Source: Nymphaea colorata
Lineage: Eukaryota; Streptophyta; Magnoliopsida; Nymphaeales; Nymphaeaceae
Length of the DNA stretch: 64,000 nt
Direction of reading: 5' to 3'
Assembly (NCBI RefSeq): GCF_008831285.2
Contig: NC_045151.1
Coordinates: 10,218,571 to 10,282,570 of the forward strand
Part shown: piece by piece, positions 11,501 through 25,400 of the stretch
How the letters are laid out: every line of letters begins with the position of its first letter
Position numbering within the stretch: position 1 is the first letter of the stretch
Position numbers and translations under genes: made by a program
The notes under the pieces: model-generated
Databases searched by the model: none
Seen by the model: only the letters and a program-made list of their open reading frames with translations
Told to the model about the DNA's origin: nothing

Positions 11501-14500
11501 GGGAAGACTATTGGTGGTGGCTATGAAAAAGGGGGCGTCTACATCTTGTCGGTCCCTGTAGGTCTTGCTGCTAACTCTTCTACATCAGATTCTACACCCT
11601 TTCAGTGGCATCTCAGGCTCGGTCATCCTTCGGGGTCCAAGCTCCATTCCATCCTACCTCACCTTTCAGCCCTAGAGTCATTTCAATGTGAGGTCTGTCA
11701 ACTTGGCAAGCATGCTCGTAGTAATTTTCCTTCGAGTCTTAGTCCATCAAGTCAAGGGTTGTTTGATCTTCTTCATGTTGATGTGTGGGGTCCTAGCAGG
11801 GTTGTTAGCCGATCTAAGTTTAGGTATTTTCTGGTTGTTGTTGATGATTACTCTCGAGTTAGTTGGGTATTTCTTTTGAAAGAAAGGTCTGAAGTATTAT
11901 CTATTCTTAAAAACTTGATTATTGAAATAAAAACTCAGTTTGGTTCTCTGGTTAAGTGTATTCGCACTGATAATGCTCTTGAGTTCAAATCATCTACCTT
12001 AATGACCTTTTATGCTAAAAATGGTATCTCTCTCCAATTTACGTGTCCTCACACCTCACAGCAGAATGGAGTTGCCGAACGAAAACATAGACAACTTCTA
12101 ACTGTTGCTCGTACCCTAATGCTTCATAATCATGTACCTGCATACTTATGGGGTGATGCCATACTCATGGCTTGTTACTTGACAAATCGTTTACCATCAT
12201 CCTCCATTGACAACAAAGTACCGATTAAACTTGTTTATCCCAATCGAAGCTTATTTCCTGTTGCACCAAAAGTATTTGGTTGTACTTGTTTTGTTCACAT
12301 CCTTGGGCCTAAACGTGATAAACTTGCTGCTGAAGCCATTAAATGTGTGTTCATTGGCTATCCTCGAAACCAAAAAGGGTATAAGTGCTTTGATCCGGTA
12401 ACTCACAAAGCGTATATCAGTGCGGATGTCACTTTCTTCGAGTCTCAGTCCTACTTCTGTGTCATTTGAGATGTCATGTCCTATTCCTCTACCTATCCCT
12501 CCAGTCCCGTTGCAGTCTTTCTCCTTTCCTACTTCGACTATGAATAGATTCCAGAACCCTCCATTGGTATACACGCGTCGACAGGATCCCTCTCATGGTC
12601 GACCATCAGAATCTTCTCAGGATGTGAGCTCCATTGAAGTAAGTATACCTGACATTGATCCTTCTCAGGACTTGCCTATAGCCCTGCGCAAAGGCAAGAG
12701 ACAGTGTACTTTGCATCCTATCTCACAATTTGTTTCGACTGACCACCTTGATGACAACTTACAGCAGTTTCTTCATGCTATGACAGTCCATGCTGTACCG
12801 ACTAGTCATCAACAAGCACTACTAGACTGTAAATGGCGAAAAGCCATGCAAGATGAGATGGATGCTCTCTTACAGCGTGGTACCTGGGAATTGGTTGATC
12901 CTCCTTCAAATTGTGATATTGTTGGCTCTAAATGGTTCTTTACAGTCAAGTACCATTCAAATGGGTTTGTAGAGAGATATAAGGCTCAATTAGTGGCTAA
13001 GGGTTATACTCAGACATATGGAGTTGACTTCTTTGAGACTTTCTCTCCTGTGGCCAGGTTGGGTACTATTTGGCTCATTATCTCTGTTGCGGTACACTCT
13101 AATTGGCATATGTATCAGCTGGACATAAAAAATGCCTTTCTCTATGGTGATCTTGAAGAGACTGTATATATGCAGCAGCCCCCAGGGTTCGAGCGACAGG
13201 GGGAGTGTAGAAAAGTGTGTCGTCTCAAGAAGGCAATTTATGGACTTAAACAAAGTCCTAGGGCGTGGTTTCACAAATTATCTGATGTCGTTTCACAGTG
13301 TGGATTTGAAAGATCTCCTTTGGACCATTCTCTATTCATCAAGAAGAGCTCCAAAGGTATAGTGGTTATGGTAGTTTATGTTGATGACATTATCCTGACA
13401 GGTGATTGTGATAAAGAAATTTCGGTCACAAAGACTTTCCTTCAGAAACACTTTGTCACAAAAGATCTTGGTCACTTGCGATATTTTCTTGGGATTGAGG
13501 TTGCTCATAACAAAGAAGGTGTAGTGTTGTCTCAGAGGAAATATGTACTTGACCTACTGCAGGATACAGGGATGTTAGGAGCCAAGCCGGCTAATCTTCG
13601 TATGAATCCACGTCTTCATCTTCATGATGATCAATCGGAGCTAGTGGATTCACGATCTTACAGGTCACTTATTGGCAAGCTTCTGTATGTCACTGTGACT
13701 AGACCAGACATTAGCTTTATTGTTGGAAAACTAAGTCAGTTTATGGAAAAACCTAGAAAAGTCCATTGGGATGTTGCATTGATGGTTTTGAAATATCTAA
13801 AGTCATCTCTAGGCAAGGGCCTCTTTTTCAAGAAAGGGGAATCTCTAGAAATTGTTGCTTATAGTGATGCTAACTATGCAGGGTCTGTTGATGACAGAAA
13901 ATCCACCACAGGCTTCTGTATCTTTGTTGGGGGCAACCTAATATCATGGAGAAGCAAGAAACAAAATGTAGTTTCGAGATCAAATGCAGAATCCGAATAT
14001 AGAGCAATGGCTCAAACGGCTACTGGGATGACTTGGGTTAAGTCTATGCTAACAAATATGAGTATTCAAGTTCCTCTTCCTATGAAAATGTACTGTGATA
14101 ACAAGGTTGCTACTTACATTGCAAATAATCCAGTATTTCATGAGAGAACAAAGCACATAGAGGTCGATTGTCATTATATTCAGGATCTTATACAAAGAGG
14201 TGTTGTGTCTACAGTTCATGTAGCTTCTGAAGATCAGGCGGCAGATATGTTTACTAAAGCTCTTCCCATTGGTGATTTCTCTAGATGTTGTAACAAGCTG
14301 AGCATGATTGATATCTATGCTCCGGCTTGAGGGGGAGTATTGAAATTAGAAAGTTTATATTTAAGTGTGGTAGTTTTCTGATTATTCAAAAGTTAGAGTC
14401 TTCTTTAGTCATTTATATCTTTATGTGTCTCTCTTGTGTAAAGACTCTAGCCGACCCCTATTCTCTCTTTAAGTAAGAGATTAGGGTTAGCAATGAAGGA

Positions 14501-17500
14501 ATAATAGTTGATTCTCACACTCTCCCTCTCTCTCCCTCTCGTGCTCTTGTTTCCCTCTCTTTTCTCCATCTTTTTCAACAATATCTGTGGCTATTATCTA
14601 GTACAACTAACCAAAAATGAAAAGTTGAAAAAATAAAACTCAATTATCATTGTTTAATGTGACCACAAAAATATTTGATCGGTCAATATTTGAAGATCTT
14701 AAGCTCTTCTTATCTTACCTTTTCAAAATTCTTTTGAACATTCTAAGTCGCTTTTTCTCAAAAGGTTGGGTAGAATATTATGATGTTAGAAATATAGTTT
14801 CCTATTAAATACATAATTTACAACCATTCAGTGCTTATATTCAACCTTTCCATCGCTTCATTGAATGCTAACAGGTTAGTCTAAGTCTTTTGTGCTTCTT
14901 GTCTGTGTTTGATTGTCTTCATTCTCCTGTAGCTTGCTAAGAAGCTTCATCCTGACACAAACAAAGATGATGCGGATGCAGAGAGAAAGTTTCAAGAAGT
15001 TCAGCGTGCATACGAGGTTTTTTTTTAGGTTTGGGAGTTGTTGCTGGTTTTTTCTTTTTATGTGTAACATGTTCTAATATGGAGGTTATATGCTTGGTTG
15101 CAGGTTCTAAAAGATGATGAAAAGCGAGCACTCTATGACCAGGTATATTGTTAGTGCTGTTTTTATTTCACAATTGACCTTAATTCAGATGCTACTGGGG
15201 CTGCACAACTGATCGAGTAGCCTGATCTCGGCCTGCATAGGATTTACTCGTAATTGAATTCTTTATTAAACAAGTTGAATTTGACTGAAAAGCGAGACAC
15301 AAGTTCTGGTTGGGCCAACTCAACTTGAGTGTACTTGTTTACGCTTGATGAGAACAATTTATATCACAAAAATGTAGTATTGGTGTACTTGATGGGTGCA
15401 TGACACGGATGCTAGGTGGATTGGTGTTGAAACCGATCGTATCCTTTTGAGATATATGTTTCAGAAATAATATAAAATTTTTACTTTGTATATTTGACTC
15501 TGGTTGAGCTCGAGCTGTCTAGCTGGCTATGCTACTGGTATTTTACAGACCTTAAGCATCCTCAGGAAACCCAATCTCAGACATCTAATGGAATTGAACA
15601 GGTTGGACCTGAACAGTTTGAACAAGCAGCTTCTGGAGGGGGTGCAGGTGGTCCTGGATTTGGGGGTGGTGGTTTTGGTTTCGGTTTTGAAGACATATTT
15701 GGTGGTGGATTTAATGAGGTATCAGCATTTGTTGAACAAACTTGATTATGGTGTGTTTGTTCTTCAGTTTTTAAAATTGACAATCTCTGGAATTGATTGG
15801 TACCCAAAGTGGATGCTCATAATGTGCTGAACTAGAAGTTGGTCCATTTGGTTACCAGGGTTTCCTTTAGAAAAGCCACAAGCTGCATTCTTTGTTCACC
15901 TCTGTCATGCTGACTGAGATGTCAACTTATGTCAAATTCATGTTCTTCTCATTCTTAACCTCTCTCATTCTCAAATCTCAAGCTTGGGTTATGGTCGGGT
16001 CAGGTGACATGCCTGCACAAAAAGCGCCAGCCCAATAAAGTTGGCCAAAGCCTGACCTGTGGTTGGATTTGGGGGCCGGTGGTTTTGGTTGCATGCATGT
16101 GTTTGTGGCTTTCTGTGTGTGCATGTGTAGATGTCACTTGCATTTTTATGTCCTATGCTACCAGCTGCGCTCTGGACCATGATATATTTGTTTTTCCAGC
16201 AGCTCTCATTTGAATAGTGTAATTACATTAGGAATCTGGAGTTTGTTACGGCACATTATGTGGGGATAAGTGTGTAGTAAATGGTGAGGATGCAACTTGT
16301 AGTACGGGATTAGGTGCGTAATGGATCTTGAAGTGTTGGAATATATAGTCCTTCCAGAACTATGCTGTCAGCGTTGTATCCTTTGCTTCTAGCAGATTTA
16401 ATTGTAGAAACACATCTTGTGCCAGTTGGTCCTTAATACTGTTTATACTTTTGAGTTTAAACATAATCTGAACTTGTTGAAATATTTTTCTTGTATGTCT
16501 ACTTGTTTTTTCGTCTCTTTCACTGATCTTATGACTTTCATGAATAAATTAATGACAGGCATTTAAGAACATTTTTAACCAAAAAGGCTTTGGTGGGCAG
16601 GATGTTAAGGTTTGCTCATCTACTGTTCATTTCAACACATCAACTGCATTTTTGGCTGGTGCTAATCATATTAGCCTTGATTTTTTTTTTTCCATTTTGT
16701 CCCCTTCTAACAGGTTTCCCTTGATCTATCATTCATGGAAGCTGTGCAAGGGTGTACAAAGACTGTGACTTTCCAAACCGCTTTAGCTTGTGATGCTTGT
16801 GGTACTTGTTTGGTTGTTGTTTTCTTTTTTTGTGTCTCCATGTGTGCAGCCAGTCAAAGCGTTTTCTTGTCTCCTATTTTACGTTTTTTAGGTGGTAGTG
16901 GTGTTCCTCCTGGATCCAGGCCTGAAACATGCAAGCCATGCAGAGGATCAGGAATGGTGAGACTTTATCCTAGAGATCTTGTGCATGCAAGTATTATATT
17001 TGTTGTGTTTGACTCTTGATGTTCTTTGGTACATACACAGATATTCATGCAAAGGGGTCCATTTAGGTTACAGTCTACCTGCTCACAGTGTGGTGGAAGT
17101 GGAACGACTGTCAATGTAAGGTTTTTGTGTAAAAGTTTCAGTGGAATTGTTAGCGGTTGTTTGTGTTTCATTGGCTTTATGAACTTGACTTTCGTATTTC
17201 CCTGTTTATCGATGATGTCGATTTGGCCCATTAGCTAGTCATGAAGATACTCCTATTCACTTCATTTCTGCATGCTTAGGAAAAAAAAAAGTTGATTTTG
17301 TGGTTTCTTTTTGTTTAGGACTTTTGATCTCTGAATAGAATGAGTAATGACCTTACCGGTTTTAGCATATTCAAGGCACGAAATGAAAAATAGAAGGGCT
17401 GAGCTCACTAAATCCTGAGGAGTTGAATAAACTCTAGGCTTCCTCAAAATTTAACATCTGTCGAAGCAGGGACAGGTGATGTGGGTAGTGAAACTCAGAC

Positions 17501-18712
17501 ACTTTAAAAGTTTTTATAAAGCAGGAAGCAAAAAGAGAGCCAGGAATGAAGTAGTAGAAGTAAGCTGATAACTTAACTGGAAGCAAATTATGGAGTAAAA
17601 AAGTACTTGATGATTGAACTTGTTGAGAACTGAAGAAGCAGCAAACTAGGAAGTGCGTGGGAAGTGAAAACTTTGATCGTTCTGTTGACTAAATGGAAAA
17701 GTATAACTTATGATTGAAAGACGAAAACATGAGAAAAAAAAAAGATGCTATGATATTATCAAGTAGATAACAATTCATGAAGGAAATTTGCTACAAGCAT
17801 TAATACATAAGCTAATAAGTCACACTTGTCATCAACTAGTAAACAAGAAGCATATTGTTCACAAAGAAATCACATTCTGTGCAATAGAAGTCGATAATTA
17901 CTAATTCTACTGAGACGAGTATAATTAAGTATAAAGTATAAACCATGTAAAAGCTGTATCAGGCCAAGCTTACAATATGAATAAAAGGTTTAGGCTATAT
18001 TTACCAAGTTACAAAATGGATACTAGAAGCAATATGGAAAGTAAGAACAGCAAATGGGCTTAAAAAATTCTAGACAGCTAAAAGCTAGATATATATGTGA
18101 ATAACTTCATAAGCAAAAATTGTATATGTGAAAAAAAATGGTGCAAACAATATAAATAAATTAAAAAAATGAGAGTGAATAAAAAATAAAACCAAAGCTA
18201 ATGATAAATTAACTGCATCCTATAACACAATACCATAAATACAATGGTACAAGCACAAAAAAGATTAAAAAAGCATGGATGAAACAATGAGAAAATGAAA
18301 GATCAACTGTAAAGCACAAGCAAAATATTTGAGAAGTGAGTTGCCTATTCTAAATGAATTGAGGTACATGCTTCTCCGAGGTTCTACCTCTTTGAGGAAG
18401 CATTAAGTTTCCATTTCTAAAACATGCTTTAGGGAACGAGATTCCTTCTAGAATATGAAGTTTGCAGTAACTATATTTCAGACATAAAATTAACATAGTT
18501 CAAACCTCAAAGGTCAAACTGCAAACTCCAAAAAAGCCTCGTAAACATAAGGCCCTTAGGATTATATGGCCAAAATTAAAATGTTAGAACCTATGTCACA
18601 TAGGTACGGGTGCGGGTATGGACCATTTTCAAAAAATTTGGGTGCGGGGGTACGGCCATACGCACACGCGACATATATATATATATATCAAAAAATTTCA
18701 AACAAAATTACA

Positions 18713-18807
<95 letters not shown>

Positions 18808-21800
18808 TACAAACAAAATAGCATATTCATAAATCATGATCCAAAACACATGGAAGTAACTAACATACAAATATATCAGCATTCTTGATTCAATGACAAT
18901 CACTGCAGAAGCACAAATAAAATAGCAACATACACTTTTACATAAGTAACATAACAAACAAAAGAGGGAACACGGAACAGAAAAAAAAAACGAACAAAAA
19001 AAAAAAGGGAACCGACTGCAGGCGACTAGAAATATACTGCTCAACAAAAAATGAAAAGGGAACCGACTGCAGAAATTCTCTTGTTTTAAACTAAACACTG
19101 TTTCCCTCCAAGACATTGTCTTGTTTTACACTAAACAAGACAATGGCAATCACAGTAGAAGCTCAAAAAATTACAAACAACATGCTTAACATAAGTAACA
19201 TAACAAAGAAAAGAGGGAACACGGAACAGAAAAAAAAAATGAACAAAAAAAAAGGGAACCGATTGCAGGCGACGAACAAAAAAGAGGATTCAGAAAAAGG
19301 TCGTTGTTCGCCACCTGAAAATAAAACCAGAAAATGAGAAAATGATGAAAAAAAATCAAATACCGTCGCTGTTCGGCGCTTGCCGTCGCCGGAGATAATC
19401 TGCCATTGTCGTTCATCGCCTGCAGCCGCCGGTCTCTGCCCCTGCCTTCGCGGGTCAACATCAGTGGTCGTCGGTGGAGAGAAGAAGAAACACATGAAAT
19501 GAAACGAAACGAAAAAGGGTTTTAGGGTTTCGATTTATTTAACGTTAAATTTTTTAAAACGTGAAAATGTAAAAAAAGGTTAACATTAAAATTGGACAGA
19601 AATGGATTCGGTCAACTTTGACCGAGTCTGAAATAGGTCGAAAATGACCTTGGGTGCGTTGACTGTACCCGGTACGGTCAACGCAGCACCCGTGCCGCAC
19701 CCACGGTCGTACCGGTACCATACCCGTACTGTGCAGGTACTCTACCCGTGTGACATAGGTTAGAACCAAAAGAAGGGCATCTGAAATGCACATAAGAATG
19801 CTGTCATCTTGAGGGACAAGCAGGAATCTCTCCCTGCATAATCAATACGCTGAGAATCAGATTGAACAAATAAATGAGCTTATCAAAAGATTGTTCTTAA
19901 GGGACAAATAAGAACATGTCCCTTTGCCAGATGAATGCAGCAGGCCCAGATTGAATGAATAAATAAATTATATACATAAATGTTCCATGCTTACATGTAT
20001 GCCATTAATGTGTGTAACACAAAACTAGAATTTGTTTTCTAGTGGAATTTGCTGATTTTAGTAAGTTCTGCTGCAACTGTGAAATATTGATCTTCAAACA
20101 AAGTCCAAATGCACTCTATGATGTTATTGTGCTTCTAACTAAATCTAAAGTTCTTGTTTTCTTTATTATATATTATTTTGTTGGTTTCTAATTCTTTAGG
20201 TCAGTAGTTAGGAATGCTATGCTAGTAGGTGTCTCATTTTCATTGTACTTTTCATGATAGAGCTACTGCAAGACATGCAAGGGAGAGAGAGTTGTAAGAG
20301 GAACCAAATCTGTGAAATTGGATATAATGGCAGGTATAGCCAGAATCTTCTGTTGTTCGGTGGGTTTATGCAATTAAACTAGTCATCTCAAATCTATAGG
20401 GTGTATCTATTATGTCTTATTTTACACTTTGCTGACTTGTTTGAGAAGTTAAAAATTATTTGGCATTGTGTTGTGTGAATTGGATTGAATGATGATAGCT
20501 GCAACTGGATACAATGGTTTCCTATTTTTTTAATTGTTGGCCAACTCAGCTAGTCAACTTGGGAATCACCGAGTCAGCTTGGGATCACCCTCTCATTGGG
20601 CCACAAGTCAAGACCCAAGCAAGTCAGCACCAAAACTTGGCTGACTTGGCCAATAATTGGTGGACTTGTTGGATTGGTGACTTGCACCGAAATCGTCCGA
20701 GTTTGGTTCAACTGTTTTAAAGTGTAAAAATTAATCTTGACCCTTAGGTTTTTAACCGTTTTTTGCTTTTCTTCTCTCATGAAAGCTTTTATTAGGGACA
20801 TGAAAAGAGTACTAGCCCAACAATTTGAAAATATATTCTCACTATAACATGACAATTTTTTCAAGCCATTTTTGGCCTGCGTGGCGCCAAGGGTTGCCAC
20901 AAGTGCTCTGTTGAAATTAGAGGAGTTTGTGTTTTTAGGTGGTTCTTTGTAATATTAAAGAGTTATAAAACCTCTTTAATCTTTTCTTTATTTTAGATTG
21001 ATGTAATCTGTAAATCTCCTTTCTACCTTAATCTCTTTATAATGGAGATTAGGGTTAGTGAATGAATCACGTTTTCTCTCCCCAACTCTCACGACTTCAA
21101 CTCTTTCTCTCTCTCCACGTCTCAAGGCTGCAACATGGTATCAGAGCAGGTTGCTTGAAGAAGAAGATCAAAGCCCGAAGATGGCTTGCAGACGACCAAA
21201 GAGATCGCTGCCTTCTTCACCAAAGCGAGAACTCAATCATGTGAACAAAATCTTCAGGAATCAAGCTTGAGATTTCTGAATTGCTGCCAGAGCATGATCT
21301 GCCTCCACAAAATCTCCATGGCAAATTTGGACTTTGTGAAACGCCGACAATTTGAGGGAAGATGAAAAGAATGATGGTTAACGGCACACAAATAGGATAA
21401 AGATGCTAACATTATGGTAAGGATAGTTTGAAAAGGATCATGGCAAAGATCAAGACGATATGGAATCAGTTACGAGCACAAATCAAGGAAGGTTTTGTTG
21501 ATAATGAATATCTTGTAACAACTCCTTAAAATAAAGAGTTATCTCAGCTGTAATGCCTATATAAGAGATTGACATACTTTATCAATTTTAAGGCCGATGG
21601 CCTTCTGTGGGTAAAGAAAATATGCTCCACGTTAATCCCCTAAGCTCTTTTTTGTTATTGCTTTATGTTTTTCAACATGGTATGAGAGCAGCGGACTTGA
21701 TTGGCGATGTGAAGCAAACAGCCGGCGACAGGCAGCGGACGTCTATGAATCTAGCGACGTGAAGCAAATAGCTGGCAACCCTCCTTCTCCTCTCAGGCTA

Positions 21801-22408
21801 TATCTCTTCCACCGTCTCCTTCTCCTTTTCCTTCTTCCGTCTCTTTCTCCTTCTCTTCTTGTCTGTTCTAGTTGACTGATTTCCAGCAACGGAACCGTGT
21901 GGAGGAGTCTATTCACGCTAGGAGATATGCGTGAATAGACTCCAGCCGTAGATGTACATAAGTATATTATTGCAGTTGTGTGGGAGTCTGCGTTGATTAA
22001 TCTCTTATGGTCTGATGTGTTCTATGATCAAAGCAGCCAAGTGGAGGACTCAACTCTATGATTTCTGTGGCAGTTTATGTTGAATGTTTTTATTTGCTAT
22101 TGCTATTCATGATTTGTGAAAAATAATCTATGGTTCAACAACGTTAGATGCATAAATAAACAAGTAGTTGGTTGGAGCAGACAATACAAGCAGTGGGGAT
22201 CCTTTTTCTGTTGTGGGCTTGCTCTTAGCAGAATTTTTTGTCGTCAGATTGCTGTTTTCTTTGTCGTGGTGTTGCCGTCAACAGTTGGACAGCACTCTGT
22301 TTTTTGTCATGGTGTTGCTGTCAACAGTTGGACAGCAGTTTGGTTGTTGCTGCACATCTAACATTGCCGTGTGGGACGTTTGTTCTTGCTGATCAGTTTC
22401 ATTTCAGT

Positions 22409-22484
<76 letters not shown>

Positions 22485-25400
22485 TCTTGCTGGTGGTGGT
22501 TGGTCTCTTGTGGACTGATTTGCGATGGCTGAAAATCTCATAACTGATTTCTCTCATGAGGTTAAAAGTGGATGAAATCCATTCTCTTATGGTTTTATGG
22601 ATCTAACTATGAGATTTGGTCTTGTGTGTTTATGATGTCTGTGATTGGACATCAGAAGGAGCATGTTATAAAAGAAAATGAACATGTTGAAAAGAGTGGA
22701 AAATGTTGAAAAGAGTGGAAAATATGGTTCATGGAAGGGAGATATTGTCATGTCATGGATCATGAATAGTGTGCAACCACAGATTGCATCAACTATTGCA
22801 TACTATACCTTTGCCAAACAAATGTGAGATTTGTTGAGACAAACATACTCAAATGACAAGAATGTTAGCAAGATATTGCAGGTGGAGGATGAATTACTTA
22901 ATTTGCGGTGACCAAAGTCTTGCTCAGTACTTCGCTTTCCTCAAGTCCATCTATGAACGACTTCAAGACTCTTCGGCTGTAGTGTCCAAGTTTCGTGATC
23001 TTCCACTGGTGTACACACGTCGACAAGACCATTCTCATGATCCTTCGCCAACCGCTTCTCAGGAGTTAAGTTCATCTGAAGTGAGTAGCCCTAATCCATC
23101 TGATGCCTGTCAAGACTTACCCATCGCTCTTTGCAACGGCATGCGACAATGTACTTTGCATCCTATATTTCATTATGTGTCTACTGACAGTGTTGGTAAA
23201 AGTATGCAATAATTTATTCAAGCTCTGGATGCTCATACAGTTTCTACGTGTCACCACTAGGCTATTAGATACCCAATAGAGACAAACTATGCAAGATGAG
23301 ATGGATGCCTTAGTTCAGGGAGGCACCTGGGAACTTGTTGATCCTCCTTCTCATTGTGACATTGTTGGCTCTAAGTGGGTATTTACAGTGAAATATAATT
23401 CTGATGGTTCTATGGAACGATACAAAGCTCGGTTGGATGCTAAGGGCTATATGTGGACCTACAGTGTAGATTTCTTTGAGACCTCTCTGGTTACTCGGTT
23501 GAGAACCATTCGTCTTATCATTTCTGTGGCTGTACACCATGACTGGCACATGTATCAGCTTGATGTCGAAAACGCCTTTTTGTATGGTGATCTCGATGAG
23601 ACTGTCTATATGTAACAACCACCAGGGTTTGAACGACAGGGAGATGGTGGCAAAGTGTGCAAGCTGAAGAAAGCTATTTATGGACTCAAGCTGAGTCTTC
23701 GTGCATGGTTTCACAAGTTCTCCGAGGTAGTCTCAAAGTGTGGCTTTGCGAGATCTCTTGATCATTCCCTGTTTATCAAGAAGGCTTCTAGGGGTATAAC
23801 CATTCTAGTGTTTTATGTTGATATTATCCTGACAGGTGACTCCGATCAAAAAATTTCTGATGCAAAGCTGTTTCTTCAAAAACACTTTGTGATGAAAGAT
23901 CTTGGTCCACTACGATATTTCTTGAGAATAGAGGTTGCTCGCAATAGGGATGGTATTGTTCTCTCTCAACGGAAGTATGTTCTTGATTTATTGCAAGACA
24001 CAGGGATGCTAGGAGCTAAACCGGCTAATTTACCTTTGAATCCACGTATACACCTTCATGATGATCAAACAGAATTAGTGGATTCTCGATCAGATAGGTC
24101 CCTTATTGGAAAACTACTCTATGTTATTGTGACAAGACCAGACATTAGCTTTGCAGTGGAAAAGCTAAGTCAATTTATGGAAAAACCCAGGAAAGTTCAT
24201 TGGGATGTTGCTTTGATGGTGGTTAAATATCTGAAATTGTCTCCTAGCAAAGACCTTTTGTTCACAAAAGGCAAGACCCTGGAAGTGTAAGCCTATAGTG
24301 ATGCTGACTATGTTGGCTCAGTCGAAGACAGGAAATCCACCACAAGATTTTGTGTATTTGTGGGAGGCAACCTCATGTCATGGAGAAGCAAAAAAACAAG
24401 GCATGGTGTCAAGATCTAGTGCAGAATCCGAATACAGAGCTATGGCTCAAACTGCAGCAGAAATGACTTGGGCTAGATCCATGCCATCTAGCTTAAGTGT
24501 GTCGATTCCACTTCCCACGAAGATGTATTGTGACAATCGAGCAGTCACATACATTGCAAACAATCTAGTTTTCCGTGAGAGAACTAAACATATTGAAGTT
24601 GACTGCCATTACATTCGGGATCTCGTTCAAGGAGGAACCATTGCCACTATTCATGGTCCTTCAGAAGATCAAGCTGCAGATGTCTTCACCAAAGCTCTCC
24701 CTATTGGTGATTTCTCTAAATGTTGTGGCAAGCTGAGCATGTTTAATATGTATGCTCCAGCTTGAGGGGGAGTGTTGAAATTAGAGGAGTTTATGTTTCT
24801 AGGTGGTTCTTTGTAATATTAGAGAGTTATAAGACCTCTTTAATCTTTTCTTTATTTTAGATTGAAGTAATCTGTAAATCTCCTTTCTACCCTAATCTCT
24901 TTATAATGGAGATTAGGGTTATTGAATGAATCACGTTTTCTCTCTCCAACTCTCACGACTTCAACTCTTTCTTTGTCTCCACGTCTCAAGGCTGCAACAT
25001 GCTCGACCAGCCTAGCTCAACCTTAAAGGTAGTGGAAGCATTCCTCAATCTTTCGGACCATGGACTAGACGATGAGTGCAACGCACTCGACAAACCATTG
25101 CTCAGGATTATCCCATAGTAGGCCATCAGCAAGTCGTGGCCATAAGGCTATGTCAGAATACTGCCATTCTTCCAAGCGCTCATTTACCTCTATACAAAAT
25201 TTGGGTGGGGGATGACTTCCCTTGGAGGAAGTCCCCAGCTGAAGCCAGTTTTCGACTAGATGTCATTAAGCAAAGCGGCCGACCATCGCCTTGCTTGATG
25301 ATGAACTTTCACTTGCTTGTTCCCGCGTCACCATGGGCGGTTGTGGACGCAGCGTATGCATCCACCAAGAGAATTAGCTCTAACCCACATGCACCCCTGT

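Larger units (their letters stand above)
9641..14580 (+). mobile_element. Ty1/copia LTR retrotransposon (Copia-1) in DnaJ intron 4
   Basis: Two similar LTRs (9641-9878 and 14338-14580) bound the element, and ATATC is duplicated at both flanks (9636-9640, 14581-14585). TGGTATCAGAGC at 9879-9890 is the primer-binding site for initiator tRNA-Met. The polypurine tract GAGGGGGAG (14329-14337) adjoins the 3' LTR. The order protease, integrase, reverse transcriptase, RNase H defines Ty1/copia. The gag zone (about 10.1-11.1 kb) lacks a recognisable capsid domain, and two frameshifts separate protease, integrase and RT. The LTRs differ by only a few substitutions and short indels by eye, so the insertion is fairly recent. 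It lies in the same orientation as the DnaJ gene. Confidence 0.93.
20909..24999 (+). mobile_element. Ty1/copia element (Copia-2), internally deleted and chimeric
   Basis: Two 227 bp LTRs (20909-21135, 24773-24999) with about ten differences by eye, plus a perfect TGCTC target duplication (20904-20908, 25000-25004). The primer-binding site TGGTATCAGAGC lies at 21136. A second LTR-like block followed by a second primer-binding-like site sits inside the leader (21496-21689). A damaged gag piece is joined directly to the RT linker near 22970, so the rest of gag, protease and integrase are missing. RT-RNase H carries stops and frameshifts. The element cannot move alone. It lies in DnaJ intron 12, sense orientation. 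Confidence 0.92.

Noticed and set aside
12990-13274. Antisense open frames over the copia RT genes (also 23310-23714 and 30369-30626)
   Set aside because: They are shadows of RT on the opposite strand; the same peptide appears in all three because RT is conserved.
20870-20908. TGGCGCC as a gypsy primer-binding site left of Copia-2
   Set aside because: The sequence before it does not end as an LTR and does not match the candidate LTR at 26817-27106.
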